This document shows, piece after piece, positions 17,290 to 25,526 of a stretch of 64,000 nt of DNA. Source of the DNA: Methanomassiliicoccaceae archaeon UBA472 (GTDB lineage Archaea > Thermoplasmatota > Thermoplasmata > Methanomassiliicoccales > UBA472); contig DAML01000010.1 in assembly GCA_002497075.1 (NCBI GenBank), positions 1 to 64,000 on the forward strand. The letters run 5' to 3'. Below the pieces are notes generated by a model. That model was not told where the DNA came from. It saw only the letters and a list, made by a program, of their open reading frames with translations, and made no database searches. The translations under genes were made by a program, and so were the position numbers. Each line of letters starts with the position of its first letter. Position 1 is the stretch's first letter.

Positions 17290-18033
17290 ATGACCATCTC
17301 GGACGACATGAAGGACCGGTACGCCCGCCAGCTGTCCATTCCTGGATTCGGACCTCAGTCCCAGGAGAAGCTTTCCCAGGCGAGCGTGGCCGTGGTCGGC
17401 GTGGGCGGCCTCGGCTCGCCGGTGTGCCAATATCTGGTCGCGGCCGGGGTCGGAAAACTGATCCTGATCGACGACCAGAAGGCCGAGCCGTCCAACCTGA
17501 ACCGCCAGGTCATCCACTTCGAGGAGGATGCTCTCCTCCCTCGTTACAAGGTTGAGTCGGCACGCATGAAGCTTGAGGCGTTGAATTCTGACGTGGACGT
17601 TGAAGCGCTGCCGATGAAGCTGGAGGAGGAGACGTCCTTCATCCTGGAGAACGCCGACCTGGCCGTGGACTGTCTGGACAATCCCAAGGGGCGATACCTG
17701 CTGAACCGGATATGCCTGGAACGGAAGATACCCCTGGTGCACGGGGCGGTGGAAGGATTTTCCGGTCACGTGTTCAGCATCGTTCCCGGCGGACCATGCC
17801 TGAGATGCGCCTTCCCGTCGCTGCCGAACCGCTGGAGCGGCGTTCCCGTGCTGGGGGCGGCGGCCGGCGTCATCGGCTCGATGCAGGCGGCGGAAGCGGT
17901 CAAGATAATAACCGGGATAGGGGAGGCGCCCAACGGCCGGGCGTTGTTCCTGGACCTTAAAAGCTGGCAGGTCGATGAGGTAGTTTTCACGCGCGACCCA
18001 TCATGCCCGGACTGCGGCTCACTTCGACCATAG
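17290..18033 (+). CDS. ThiF/MoeB/HesA-family adenylyltransferase
   Basis: A 247-residue E1-like enzyme that adenylates the C-terminus of a ubiquitin-fold sulfur carrier (ThiS, MoaD or SAMP-like). It has the nucleotide loop VAVVGVGGLGSPV, the Arg finger motif PSNLNRQ, the Asp in CLDNPKGRYLLN, and the paired zinc cysteines CLRC and CPDC near the ends of the second half. The sequence is MoeB-like. No carrier gene is adjacent, so the choice between thiamine, molybdopterin/tungstopterin and protein modification (SAMPylation) is open. ATG 17290 is preferred over TTG 17275. Stops with TAG and overlaps the convergent CoA-transferase gene end. Confidence 0.88.
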   Translation: MTISDDMKDRYARQLSIPGFGPQSQEKLSQASVAVVGVGGLGSPVCQYLVAAGVGKLILIDDQKAEPSNLNRQVIHFEEDALLPRYKVESARMKLEALNSDVDVEALPMKLEEETSFILENADLAVDCLDNPKGRYLLNRICLERKIPLVHGAVEGFSGHVFSIVPGGPCLRCAFPSLPNRWSGVPVLGAAAGVIGSMQAAEAVKIITGIGEAPNGRALFLDLKSWQVDEVVFTRDPSCPDCGSLRP

Positions 18034-19878
18034 GTCGATGGTGACGAGGTACGTATCCTCCGTCAGCCTGGTCTCCACCTTCAACCCGGTGCGGTAGAAG
18101 AGGTCCAGCATGCGCATGTTCTCCCCCAGCAGCTCGGCGGTGAAGGCCTTTATCTTGCGGTCCCGGGCGATGGCGATCATCATGTCCATGAGCATGGTGC
18201 CTATGCGCTTGTTCTGCCACCTGTCGCTTACCGCGAACGAGATCTCGGCGGTGTTGGACGCCTTGTCCAGATCGTACATGGCGAAGGATGTCATGGACCA
18301 CACCCCTTCCTCGTTCACGAAGCCGCACACGGTCACCCTTGTGTCGTAGTCGATGTTCACGATGCGCATCAGCTCCCGGTGGGGCATGCTGCGCTTGAGG
18401 CCCATGAACCGGTTGTAGACGGTGTCTTTGGACAACGAATAGAACATCTCCTTGAGCATCGGCTCGTCGGTCGGCTTCGCCGGCCGGAAGTACATCTCCT
18501 GGTCCGCCACGACGCGTACGGACTCGTATTGCTCCGGGTATATCCCGACGTACCCGGCCTCCATCTGGTCCTGGTACACGTAGTGCAGGGATTTGGCGTG
18601 CATCAGGAGCTCGGCCCGGAAGCGGGGGTGTGATACGCCGATCAGCGACAGCGCCCTTTCCATTATGCTCTTCCCGCGCAGGTCGGCCACTCCGAACTCC
18701 GTCACCACGAACTGAACGTCGCCCCTGGTGGTCGTGACGCCCCCTCCGGCCGTAAGGGTGGGAACTATGCGCGATATGGTGTGATGCTGGGCGGTGGAGG
18801 GCATGGCGATTATCGCCTTGCCGCCGGGAGAACGCGCCGCTCCGCGCATGAAATCGGCCTGTCCCCCTATCCCGGAGTAGAACCGGTGCCCGATCTGGTC
18901 GGTGCACACCTGCCCGGTGAGGTCCACCTCCAGAGCGGAGTTTATGGCGATCATGTTGTTGTTCCGGGAGATGTTGCACGGGTCGTTGGTGTACGAGGAC
19001 GGATACATCTCGAACATCTCGTTCCCGTCAATGAAATCGTAAAGACGTTTGGAGCCCATGCAGAAGGATGCAACGATCTTGCCATCATGGAATCCCTTCC
19101 TCTTACCGGTTATGACGCCCTTCTCCACCAGGTCGATGATCCCGTCGGAGAACATCTCGGTGTGCACGCCCAGGTCCTTCTTCTCCTCCAAATACGCCAG
19201 GATGGCGTCCGGCACGTTGCCGTAGCCGATCTGTATCGTCGCGCCGTCGGGAATGAGGTCCGCCACATGCTTTCCGATGCGCGGGGCGGTTCGCGAGACC
19301 TCGCCATCCCCGGTGAACTCCAGGATGGGCTGGTCGTTCTCCACGAAGTGGTCGATCTCCTTCAGGTGCAGCCGGCTGTTCCCGCCCAGGCGGGGCATGT
19401 TAGGATTGGCTTCCGCTATAACGACATCGGCGTGCATGGCCGCGGACATGGTGATGTCCACCGAGACGCCCAGATTGCAATACCCGTCCTCATCCGGAGG
19501 GGACACCTGTATCATCGCCACGTCCACCGGCTTCAGTCCGCTGGAGAACAGGCGCTCGATATCGGAGAGGTTAACTGGCGTGTAGTCCGCCCTTCCCTCG
19601 TTCACCGCGCCCCGCACGTTGGGGCCGATGAAGAAGGCGTTCAGGCGGAACTGGTCGCGGAACTGGTCCTCGGCGTAGAACGTGAGGCCTAACGATAGCG
19701 TCTGGATGACCTCGCTGTCGATCATGGCGTAGGACTTGGCCAGCAGCGCTTTCACTAGCGACTGCGGCTCGCCGCACGCGGTACCGAGGAAGACCGTCCT
19801 TCCCGGACCTATCTTGAGCACCGCCTCCTCGGCGGTGAGGATCTTCGACCGGTACTCCTTCCCCCAATCCACGCCCAT
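18019..19878 (-). CDS. Acetyl-CoA hydrolase/transferase fused to a GNAT acetyltransferase
   Basis: A 619-residue fusion. Residues ~1-430 form an acetyl-CoA hydrolase/4-hydroxybutyrate CoA-transferase module, with GNVPDAILAYLEEKKDLG, MFSDG, the glycine-rich GIGGQADFMRGAARSPGG and the VTEFGVADLRGKS segment near the end. Residues ~455-619 form a GNAT domain (FRPAKPTDEPMLKEM; the acetyl-CoA loop region near DRWQNKRIGTMLM). Similar fusions are known in anaerobes. It may exchange CoA between acids or hydrolyse acyl-CoA, with the GNAT domain acetylating a protein such as ACS (inference). ATG 19878 matches a leaderless start from the TATA-like CATTTAAT on the minus strand; GTG 19887 is the alternative. 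Confidence 0.87.
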   Translation of the reverse strand: MGVDWGKEYRSKILTAEEAVLKIGPGRTVFLGTACGEPQSLVKALLAKSYAMIDSEVIQTLSLGLTFYAEDQFRDQFRLNAFFIGPNVRGAVNEGRADYTPVNLSDIERLFSSGLKPVDVAMIQVSPPDEDGYCNLGVSVDITMSAAMHADVVIAEANPNMPRLGGNSRLHLKEIDHFVENDQPILEFTGDGEVSRTAPRIGKHVADLIPDGATIQIGYGNVPDAILAYLEEKKDLGVHTEMFSDGIIDLVEKGVITGKRKGFHDGKIVASFCMGSKRLYDFIDGNEMFEMYPSSYTNDPCNISRNNNMIAINSALEVDLTGQVCTDQIGHRFYSGIGGQADFMRGAARSPGGKAIIAMPSTAQHHTISRIVPTLTAGGGVTTTRGDVQFVVTEFGVADLRGKSIMERALSLIGVSHPRFRAELLMHAKSLHYVYQDQMEAGYVGIYPEQYESVRVVADQEMYFRPAKPTDEPMLKEMFYSLSKDTVYNRFMGLKRSMPHRELMRIVNIDYDTRVTVCGFVNEEGVWSMTSFAMYDLDKASNTAEISFAVSDRWQNKRIGTMLMDMMIAIARDRKIKAFTAELLGENMRMLDLFYRTGLKVETRLTEDTYLVTIDLWSK

Positions 19879-19974
19879 TGAGGTCACTTATCGGCAATCG
19901 TGCCATTAAATGCTTCTGCGTCGATTTCAAGGGACGACGCAAATTACATGACCGGCAAGCCTCATGGCCGGGCG

Positions 19975-20175
19975 ATGATCATCGAGCTGTGGATACTGGC
20001 GGCGTTCATTTTCCTGGTGATGGTCGGGGCGATCATCCTGCTGGTGATAGGAAGCCTGATCAGGTTCTTCCCGGCCACCATCGCCGCCATATTCGTCCTG
20101 ATGTTCACCGGCAACTGGCTTTTAGCTGGATCGGCATTCCTGGTGGTGGCCATCATCATGGCGGCCGCGAAATGA
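19975..20175 (+). CDS. Small two-helix membrane protein
   Basis: A 66-residue hydrophobic protein with two strong membrane helices (WILAAFIFLVMVGAIILLVI and AIFVLMF..LLAGSAFLVVAIIMAA) separated by a short turn with RFFP. ATG 19975 gives a compact protein; ATG 19948 would add nine polar residues. It lies just upstream of the PRC-barrel gene on the same strand. No recognised family. Confidence 0.55.
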   Translation: MIIELWILAAFIFLVMVGAIILLVIGSLIRFFPATIAAIFVLMFTGNWLLAGSAFLVVAIIMAAAK

Positions 20176-20223
20176 GGAAACCCTTATCTCCGTCCTTGGT
20201 CATGTTGGATGGGGGATTTCTCA

Positions 20224-20490
20224 ATGGAACTTAGCAGCGTGGACAAGAAGAGGGTCATCAGCAAGGACGGCCGTGAGCTCGGCGTCCTTTACGGCAGCAC
20301 CATCGACACCTCCAAGTGGACGGTCCTGCACATCCTGGTCAATGTAAGCAAGGATGCGGCCAAGGAGCTGCATATCAAGAAGAAGCTGTTCAAGCCGATC
20401 ATCATCAACGTCTCCACCGACCTGGTGGCGGTGGTGGGCGACGTCATACAGCTGCGCTTGACCATGAAGGAGCTGGACGAGCTCTTCTAA
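20224..20490 (+). CDS. PRC-barrel domain protein
   Basis: An 88-residue single PRC-barrel protein: VISKDGRELGVLYGSTIDTSKWTVLHILV at the start, then LFKPIIINVSTDLVAVVGDVIQLRLTMKEL. Archaeal stand-alone PRC-barrel proteins are small adaptors, some of them (CdpB) binding SepF at the division site; whether this one does is not shown. GGGGGA lies about eight bases before ATG 20224. Its last four bases overlap the end of a convergent zinc-ribbon gene. Confidence 0.82.
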   Translation: MELSSVDKKRVISKDGRELGVLYGSTIDTSKWTVLHILVNVSKDAAKELHIKKKLFKPIIINVSTDLVAVVGDVIQLRLTMKELDELF

Positions 20491-20648
20491 ACCTTCTCCA
20501 CCTCGAATCGCGGCCGTCCGCACCTCCAGCATCTTGAGTCGCGGGAGATGTTGACGGCGTCGCACTCGCAGGTCCAGGTGCCCTTTAGGTTGAAGGATTC
20601 GCAGATGGTGCACTTGGACTTGGTCTCTTCAGACTTGGCCTCGACCAT
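20487..20648 (-). CDS. 53-residue zinc-ribbon protein
   Basis: A complete 53-codon frame. It has three Cys pairs: CTIC (residues 13-16), CEC (27-29) and CWRCGRP (40-46), i.e. at least four good zinc ligands in the ribbon spacing, with charged ends. The N-terminus is Lys/Glu-rich (MVEAKSEETKSK). A CTTATCTA element about 30 bases upstream suggests a leaderless start. It ends with TAG inside the last codons of the convergent PRC-barrel gene. A nucleic-acid or protein-binding role is plausible but unproven. Confidence 0.68.
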   Translation of the reverse strand: MVEAKSEETKSKCTICESFNLKGTWTCECDAVNISRDSRCWRCGRPRFEVEKV

Positions 20649-20693
20649 CAGGTATAGTTTTCAATTGAAGCTAGATAAGCGTATCGGAGGGGA

Positions 20694-21212
20694 TCAGCGG
20701 TCGACGCCCTTCCTTGAGGTCATCCCCTTCTGATAGGGGTGCTTGACCGCCCTGACCTCGCTGACGTAGTCGGCGATCTCCAGCAGTTCCGGGGGAGCGT
20801 AGCGTCCGGTGATCACCGCCTCTACACCCTCATGCCGTTCCTGGACCGCCCGGACCACATCCTTCACATCGATAAGCCCGAACTTGATGGCCACGCTGAC
20901 CTCGTCCAGCACCACTATCCGATAGTCACCGGACCGCAAAGCCTGGGTAGCCAGCCGCATTCCTTCGGCCGCCTTGTCCCGGTCGGCCCGGGTGATCTCC
21001 TTCGAGAATACCAGGCAGTCGTGGCCGGAAGCCACGACCTCCAGGCCGGGAAGCGTCAGAAAGTTCTCCCCGTAGGTGCCGGCGGTCTTCATGAACTGGA
21101 CGATGAGCGCTCGGTACCCATGACCGACCGCCCGGGCGCACATGCCGAGCGCTGCGGTCGTCTTGCCTTTCCCGTCGCCGGTGTAGACATGCACCAGTCC
21201 GATCTCGTCCAT
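20694..21212 (-). CDS. cobO: Corrinoid adenosyltransferase (CobA/CobO/BtuR family)
   Basis: A 172-residue ATP:cob(I)alamin adenosyltransferase that attaches the adenosyl group to corrinoids. The P-loop VYTGDGKGKTTAALG, MKTAGTYGENFL, and VLDEVSVAIKFGLI match the BtuR fold; ITGRYAPPELLEIADYVSEV is the usual C-terminal region. It follows the iron-sulfur flavoprotein gene by one base, so the two are co-transcribed; flavoproteins can supply electrons to reduce Co(II) to Co(I), a plausible but unproven partnership. Corrinoids are essential to methyl-transfer in methylotrophic methanogenesis. Confidence 0.9.
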   Translation of the reverse strand: MDEIGLVHVYTGDGKGKTTAALGMCARAVGHGYRALIVQFMKTAGTYGENFLTLPGLEVVASGHDCLVFSKEITRADRDKAAEGMRLATQALRSGDYRIVVLDEVSVAIKFGLIDVKDVVRAVQERHEGVEAVITGRYAPPELLEIADYVSEVRAVKHPYQKGMTSRKGVDR

Positions 21213-21213
21213 C

Positions 21214-21786
21214 TCATCCCAGCTTCTTGAGCAGCCAGGCCATGTTCTTTCCCAATGTCCTCATGGTCCTGATGCCCTCCTCGTCATTGGCGATGTCGCC
21301 CGGCTTCAGGGCGGTGATGGTGTTCCAGTAGCTGCTGCCCGGAACTATCATTTGGCTGATCAGATAGAGCTTGTTTATCTCGTCGAAAGTGTCGAGCGCT
21401 CCGGCCCGGCGGTTCACCGCCACGGCCGCCCCGACCTTCAGACGGAACATGTCGCCGTTGGCGCGGGCGACGTAGAACGCCCGGTCCAGGAAAGCTTTTG
21501 TTTGGGCGGTCATGTTGCCGAAGTAGACCGGAGAGCCGATGATCATCCCGTCGGCGGCCTTCATCTTCTGCACGTACTCGTTCAGCCTGTCCTCGGCCAT
21601 GACGCACCGTTCGTCCTTGTTCTTGCCGCAGGAGCCGCAGGCCCGACAGGGCTTGAGGTCCTCCCGGCAGATGTCGATGAGCTCGGTCTCGAAGCCTTCC
21701 TTCCTCAGTTCCTCGAGAACGATCTCGAGCGCCTGATGGGTGTTGCCGTTTACCCTCGGGCTGCCGTTGAAAGCCACAACCTTCAT
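21214..21786 (-). CDS. Iron-sulfur flavoprotein (Isf/FMN reductase family)
   Basis: A 190-residue flavodoxin-like protein. FNGSPRVNGNTHQAL binds the FMN phosphate; CRACGSCGKNKDERC is the compact four-Cys motif that binds a 4Fe-4S cluster in archaeal Isf; IGSPVYFGNMTAQTKAFLDR is the second FMN loop. Isf-type proteins carry electrons, often in oxygen defence. ATG 21786 follows a GGAG site; GTG 21801 is less likely. It is the first gene of a pair with the corrinoid adenosyltransferase. A second Isf lies at 62.6 kb. Confidence 0.88.
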   Translation of the reverse strand: MKVVAFNGSPRVNGNTHQALEIVLEELRKEGFETELIDICREDLKPCRACGSCGKNKDERCVMAEDRLNEYVQKMKAADGMIIGSPVYFGNMTAQTKAFLDRAFYVARANGDMFRLKVGAAVAVNRRAGALDTFDEINKLYLISQMIVPGSSYWNTITALKPGDIANDEEGIRTMRTLGKNMAWLLKKLG

Positions 21787-21892
21787 GATATCTCCGCCCA
21801 CCTAACTCTGCCCTCGGTTTTATCGTTTTTCATTTTTCCCCTGCACCAATGCTTTCTTTTATGCGCCCGCGGTTGAAGGGAAAAGGCCGACC

Positions 21893-22507
21893 ATGGGAGC
21901 TTTCTTGGAAGGGTTGATCGCAGGATACGGTATCGCCATACCGCTGGGGGCGGTGTCCATCCTCATCGTCAACACCGCCCTGGACCATGGTTTCCGAAAG
22001 GGCTTCGTGGCCGGGGCCGGAACCGCCACGGTGGACCTGCTCTGCGCCGTGTTGGCCGTCTTCGCCGGGGCGGCGGCGGTGGCCTTCATCGCCCCTTACT
22101 CCACGCCTTTGCAGGTGGCGAGCGCGATCGCCCTGGTGGCCATGGGCGCTTACGGAATAGTTCGATGCAGGGGGAGGGCGAAGGCGAATGCCCCGGACCA
22201 GGTGCGGAAAGATGGCGAGATCACCATCTACGCCAAGTTCGTTGCGCTTACGCTGCTGAACCCCTTCACCGTGGCCTATTTCCTGGCGCTCATCATTGGC
22301 AAAGGGGCGTCGTGGTCCTTCTCGCTCGGGGACTGCCTGTGGTTCGTCACCGGGGTGGCCTTGGCCTCGCTGTCGTGGGAGACGGTGCTGGCAGCGTTGG
22401 GATCGCTGGCCCGGAAGCACCTGACGCCGCGCTTCATGACCGCCAGCATCATCGCCGGGAACGGCATCGTCATTCTTCTCGGCGTTCAGATCATGTTGTC
22501 CATCTGA
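21893..22507 (+). CDS. LysE-family exporter
   Basis: A 204-residue membrane protein with about six hydrophobic helices and the LysE/RhtB layout: GYGIAIPLGAVSILIVNTAL at the start, GFVAGAGTATVDL, and ALTLLNPFTVAYFLALI in the middle. Family members export amino acids such as lysine, threonine or homoserine lactones. It is divergent from the flavoprotein gene and precedes the trp operon, but the 132-bp gap and its own stop argue against co-transcription. Substrate unknown. Confidence 0.85.
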   Translation: MGAFLEGLIAGYGIAIPLGAVSILIVNTALDHGFRKGFVAGAGTATVDLLCAVLAVFAGAAAVAFIAPYSTPLQVASAIALVAMGAYGIVRCRGRAKANAPDQVRKDGEITIYAKFVALTLLNPFTVAYFLALIIGKGASWSFSLGDCLWFVTGVALASLSWETVLAALGSLARKHLTPRFMTASIIAGNGIVILLGVQIMLSI

Positions 22508-22585
22508 GCGTCCGTTCCCTCCCCTCCAATTTTCCAACGGACATCCGCATGCTTCGGCATTCCTAGCTATTTTTAATTTAGTATC

Positions 22586-22617
22586 GTATTATAAAATACA
22601 ATAATGCTTATATATGG
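22586..22617 (+). promoter_or_regulatory. trp operon promoter with overlapping dyad
   Basis: The TATA-like element CTTATATATGG (22608-22617) is centred 27 bases before the trpE ATG, predicting a leaderless mRNA. Just upstream is GTATT-ATAA-AATAC (22586-22599), a perfect 5-4-5 dyad positioned to block TFB/TBP binding. It is not the TGTACA box of the known TrpY regulator. An attenuator peptide is not seen. Confidence 0.5.
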
Positions 22618-22639
22618 TCATTATTGTGCATGTTTTATC

Positions 22640-23950
22640 ATGAGAACGTCGCCGAAGATAGTGTTCGAGGAGGTGCCCGTGAGCCTCAGTCCCGCGGAGG
22701 CATATGCCAAGATGCGGACGCCAGGCCGGCCTTCCTTCCTCCTGGAGAGCGCCGAAGGGTCCTCCCGGACCGTGGCCTATTCATTCCTGGGGACATCCCC
22801 GGACATGGTCCTGACCGGCCAAGATGGGCAGGACCTGCGGGAGGTACGGGAGGTCGTGCGCTCCCGATCGATGAACAGGTCACCCTTTCCGTTCATGGGC
22901 GGGCTGGTCGGTTACTTCTCGTATCATTTCGTGAACGCCATGGAGAGGGACCTGCACCTCCGGGACGAGGGGTTCCCGGCATATGAGCTTGGCCTATACA
23001 ACAGCGGCCTGGTCTATGACCATTCAGCCTTCAAGGTGTACCATTTCCACCCCGAGGGCGAGAAGTACCTACCGCCCCTTCTTGAGAACGGGGCTGATGC
23101 GAAAGCCTTCAGCCTGCGGGAGCGCCTTTCCGGGACGGAGAAAAAGGATTACGAGCACGGGGTAGGCGATCTCAAGCAAAGGATCGAAGAGGGGGAGGCC
23201 TTCCAGGTCGTGCTCTCCGGACACGAGGAGTACCGCTTCGAGGGCGACCCTTTCCAATACTACCTGCGTTTGCGCGAGGTCAACCCCTCCCCCTACATGT
23301 TCTATCTGGACTTCGGGGAGCGCAAGGTACTGGGGTCCAGCCCGGAGACCCTGGTCACAGTGCGGGGCAGGGAGACCGTGACCTATCCTATCGCCGGAAC
23401 ACGGCCTTTGGGCACGGACCTGAGGGAGAGAAGGAGCAACCGGCGATCGATGCTGGCCGATGAGAAGGAGAGGGCCGAGCACCTCATGCTGGTTGACCTG
23501 GCCCGCAACGACCTGGGCAAGGTGAGCGAGTGCGGAACGGTGGAGGTGGCCGACCTGATGAGGGTGGAGGAGTACAGTCACGTGCAGCACATGGTGTCCC
23601 GGGTCCGCGGCATATTACGGAAGGACAGGGACGCCCTGGACGCCCTGATGGCGGTATTCCCGGCCGGCACGGTCAGCGGGGCGCCGAAGCACCGGGCCAT
23701 GCGCCTCATCGAATCGCTGGAGGAACGCGGACGGGGGCCTTACGCCGGGGCGGTGGGATACATCTCGGACTCCGGGGACCTGGATACCGCGATCACCATC
23801 CGTTCGGCCTTTGTGAAAGGGGACCGAATCCGCCTGCAGGCCGGGGCAGGTATAGTGCTGGACTCGGTGCCGGAACGAGAATATGTGGAATGCCAGGGCA
23901 AGCTGGGCGCCATGCATCGCTCCCTGCAGCTGTGCGAGGGAGGAAGATGA
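22640..23950 (+). CDS. trpE: Anthranilate synthase component I
   Basis: A 436-residue chorismate-using enzyme that makes anthranilate with TrpG. The N-terminal LLES (residues ~36-39) is the tryptophan-sensing element, so feedback inhibition is expected. The C-terminal catalytic half carries YPIAGTRPLG, LMLVDLARNDLGKV, FPAGTVSGAPKHRAMRLI and RLQAGAGIVLDSVPE. ATG 22640 fits a leaderless start 27 bases after the TATA box; an ATG at 22604 lies inside that box. First of seven overlapping or abutting genes trpEGDCFBA. Confidence 0.95.
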   Translation: MRTSPKIVFEEVPVSLSPAEAYAKMRTPGRPSFLLESAEGSSRTVAYSFLGTSPDMVLTGQDGQDLREVREVVRSRSMNRSPFPFMGGLVGYFSYHFVNAMERDLHLRDEGFPAYELGLYNSGLVYDHSAFKVYHFHPEGEKYLPPLLENGADAKAFSLRERLSGTEKKDYEHGVGDLKQRIEEGEAFQVVLSGHEEYRFEGDPFQYYLRLREVNPSPYMFYLDFGERKVLGSSPETLVTVRGRETVTYPIAGTRPLGTDLRERRSNRRSMLADEKERAEHLMLVDLARNDLGKVSECGTVEVADLMRVEEYSHVQHMVSRVRGILRKDRDALDALMAVFPAGTVSGAPKHRAMRLIESLEERGRGPYAGAVGYISDSGDLDTAITIRSAFVKGDRIRLQAGAGIVLDSVPEREYVECQGKLGAMHRSLQLCEGGR

Positions 23951-24540
23951 GGCCCAGGGTGCTGCTGGTGGACAACTACGATTCCTTCGTTTACAACCTG
24001 GCACAGTCCCTGGCCGCCGCCGGTGCCGAACCGGAGGTGGTTAGGAACGACAGGGTGGACCCGGATTCGGTGGAAGGCAGTTTTCAGGGCATCGTGATCT
24101 CGCCGGGTCCGGGGCATCCGGCCAACCGGGGGGACTTCGGCCGATGCGCCGAACTGATAACGGGCGCTTCCCGCTCCGTTCCCACCCTAGGCGTATGCCT
24201 GGGGCACCAGGGGATCGCCCATGCCTTCGGCGGCCAGGTGGTCAAGGCGCCCCTGCCGCTGCATGGCAAGGGCACCTTGGTCCTGCATGACGGACGAGGG
24301 ATCTTCAAAGGCCTGCCGTCGCCCATGATGGCGGGCAGGTATCACTCCCTTTGCGTGCTCGAGGATTCCCTGCCCGGGTGCTTAGAGGTGACCGCCCGAA
24401 GCGAGGACGGCACGGTGATGGGGCTGAGGCACCGCCAGTATCCGATGGAGGGGGTGCAGTTCCACCCCGAGTCCATCCTGACCGACCGCGGGCAGGACCT
24501 GATGGACAACTTCGTGCGCTCCTTGGAGGGAAGGGCATGA
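23947..24540 (+). CDS. trpG: Anthranilate synthase component II (glutamine amidotransferase)
   Basis: A 197-residue class I glutamine amidotransferase that supplies ammonia to TrpE. LLVDNYDSFVYNLAQ at the start, GVCLGHQGIAHAFGG with the nucleophile Cys, and GVQFHPESIL with the catalytic His-Glu are present. The ATG overlaps the trpE stop by four bases (ATGA), and the end overlaps trpD in the same way, so translation is coupled through the first three genes. Length is normal for a stand-alone TrpG. Confidence 0.95.
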   Translation: MRPRVLLVDNYDSFVYNLAQSLAAAGAEPEVVRNDRVDPDSVEGSFQGIVISPGPGHPANRGDFGRCAELITGASRSVPTLGVCLGHQGIAHAFGGQVVKAPLPLHGKGTLVLHDGRGIFKGLPSPMMAGRYHSLCVLEDSLPGCLEVTARSEDGTVMGLRHRQYPMEGVQFHPESILTDRGQDLMDNFVRSLEGRA

Positions 24541-25526
24541 GCCAGGCCGCGGAGGCCGAGCAGGCGAGGAGCTTCGCCTGCGACATTCTGGAAGGAAGGA
24601 TGACCGACCGGGAGATCGCCGAGCGCCTGCAGCGCATGAGGGACCGCGGGGAAAGGGCGGAGGACATACTGGGGATGATATCCGCATTCTACCCACAGAG
24701 CAGGAGGCTCCGGACATCCCATCCCATGGTCATCGACCTGTGCGGGACGGGCGGGGCGCCTTTCCGTACGTTCAACATAAGCACCAGCAGCTCGTTCGTG
24801 CTGGCCGCGGCAGGAGTGCCGGTGGCCAAGCACGGCAACCGCTCGTCCATCGGCCGCTGCGGCAGCGCCGACCTCCTGGAGGCCGTGGGCGCCAACATCT
24901 CCCCCAGCATAGAGATATCGTCCCGGATGCTGGACCGCATCAACTTCGCCTTCCTGTTCGCTCCCCTCTACCATCCTTCCATGCGCCAGGCCTCCAAGGC
25001 CCGCCGGATGGTTCCCTTCCGTACGGTGTTCAATGTGATGGGACCTTTGATGAACCCGGTCCTGGGAAGGCGCCGGCAGCTCATGGGCGTGAGCTCCGTG
25101 GAACTGTTGGACGTGGTCCCCCAGGTGCTTGACGCGCTGGACGTCGAGGAGGCCATGGTCGTCCACGGCCTCCCGGGGATGGACGAGGTGTCCCCCTGCG
25201 GCGTAACGATGGTGGCCCATCTCAGGGGCGGAAGCGTGGAGAGGTACGAGCTGACCCCGGAGGACCTGGGGATGGAACCGTGCTCGCCCAAGGACATCGC
25301 CGAGCTTTCACCCCAGGCCGCCGCCCGCTGCAGCTACGAGGTGCTGCGGGGAAGGAAAGGGGCGCGCCGGGACGCGGTCCTGGTGAACAGCGCCTGCGCC
25401 TTCCTGGTCTCGGGCAAGGTGTCCAGCTTGGCGTCCGGACTTGCCTTGGCCGAGATGACCATCGATAGCGGAAAGGCCTTCGCCAAGATGAGGGAGTACA
25501 TCAAGGCCAGCCGGGGGGATGCCTGA
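24537..25526 (+). CDS. trpD: Anthranilate phosphoribosyltransferase
   Basis: A 329-residue enzyme joining anthranilate to PRPP. It has the PRPP-binding GTGGAPFRTFNISTSSS, VAKHGNRSSIGRCGSADLLE, and the metal/anthranilate region RTVFNVMGPLMNP; the Cys in SSIGRCGSAD is unusual where Ser-Ser-Gly patterns are more common. ATG 24537 overlaps the trpG stop by four bases. It shares one base with the trpC start. Ordinary length, with the N-terminal helical domain intact. Confidence 0.95.
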   Translation: MSQAAEAEQARSFACDILEGRMTDREIAERLQRMRDRGERAEDILGMISAFYPQSRRLRTSHPMVIDLCGTGGAPFRTFNISTSSSFVLAAAGVPVAKHGNRSSIGRCGSADLLEAVGANISPSIEISSRMLDRINFAFLFAPLYHPSMRQASKARRMVPFRTVFNVMGPLMNPVLGRRRQLMGVSSVELLDVVPQVLDALDVEEAMVVHGLPGMDEVSPCGVTMVAHLRGGSVERYELTPEDLGMEPCSPKDIAELSPQAAARCSYEVLRGRKGARRDAVLVNSACAFLVSGKVSSLASGLALAEMTIDSGKAFAKMREYIKASRGDA

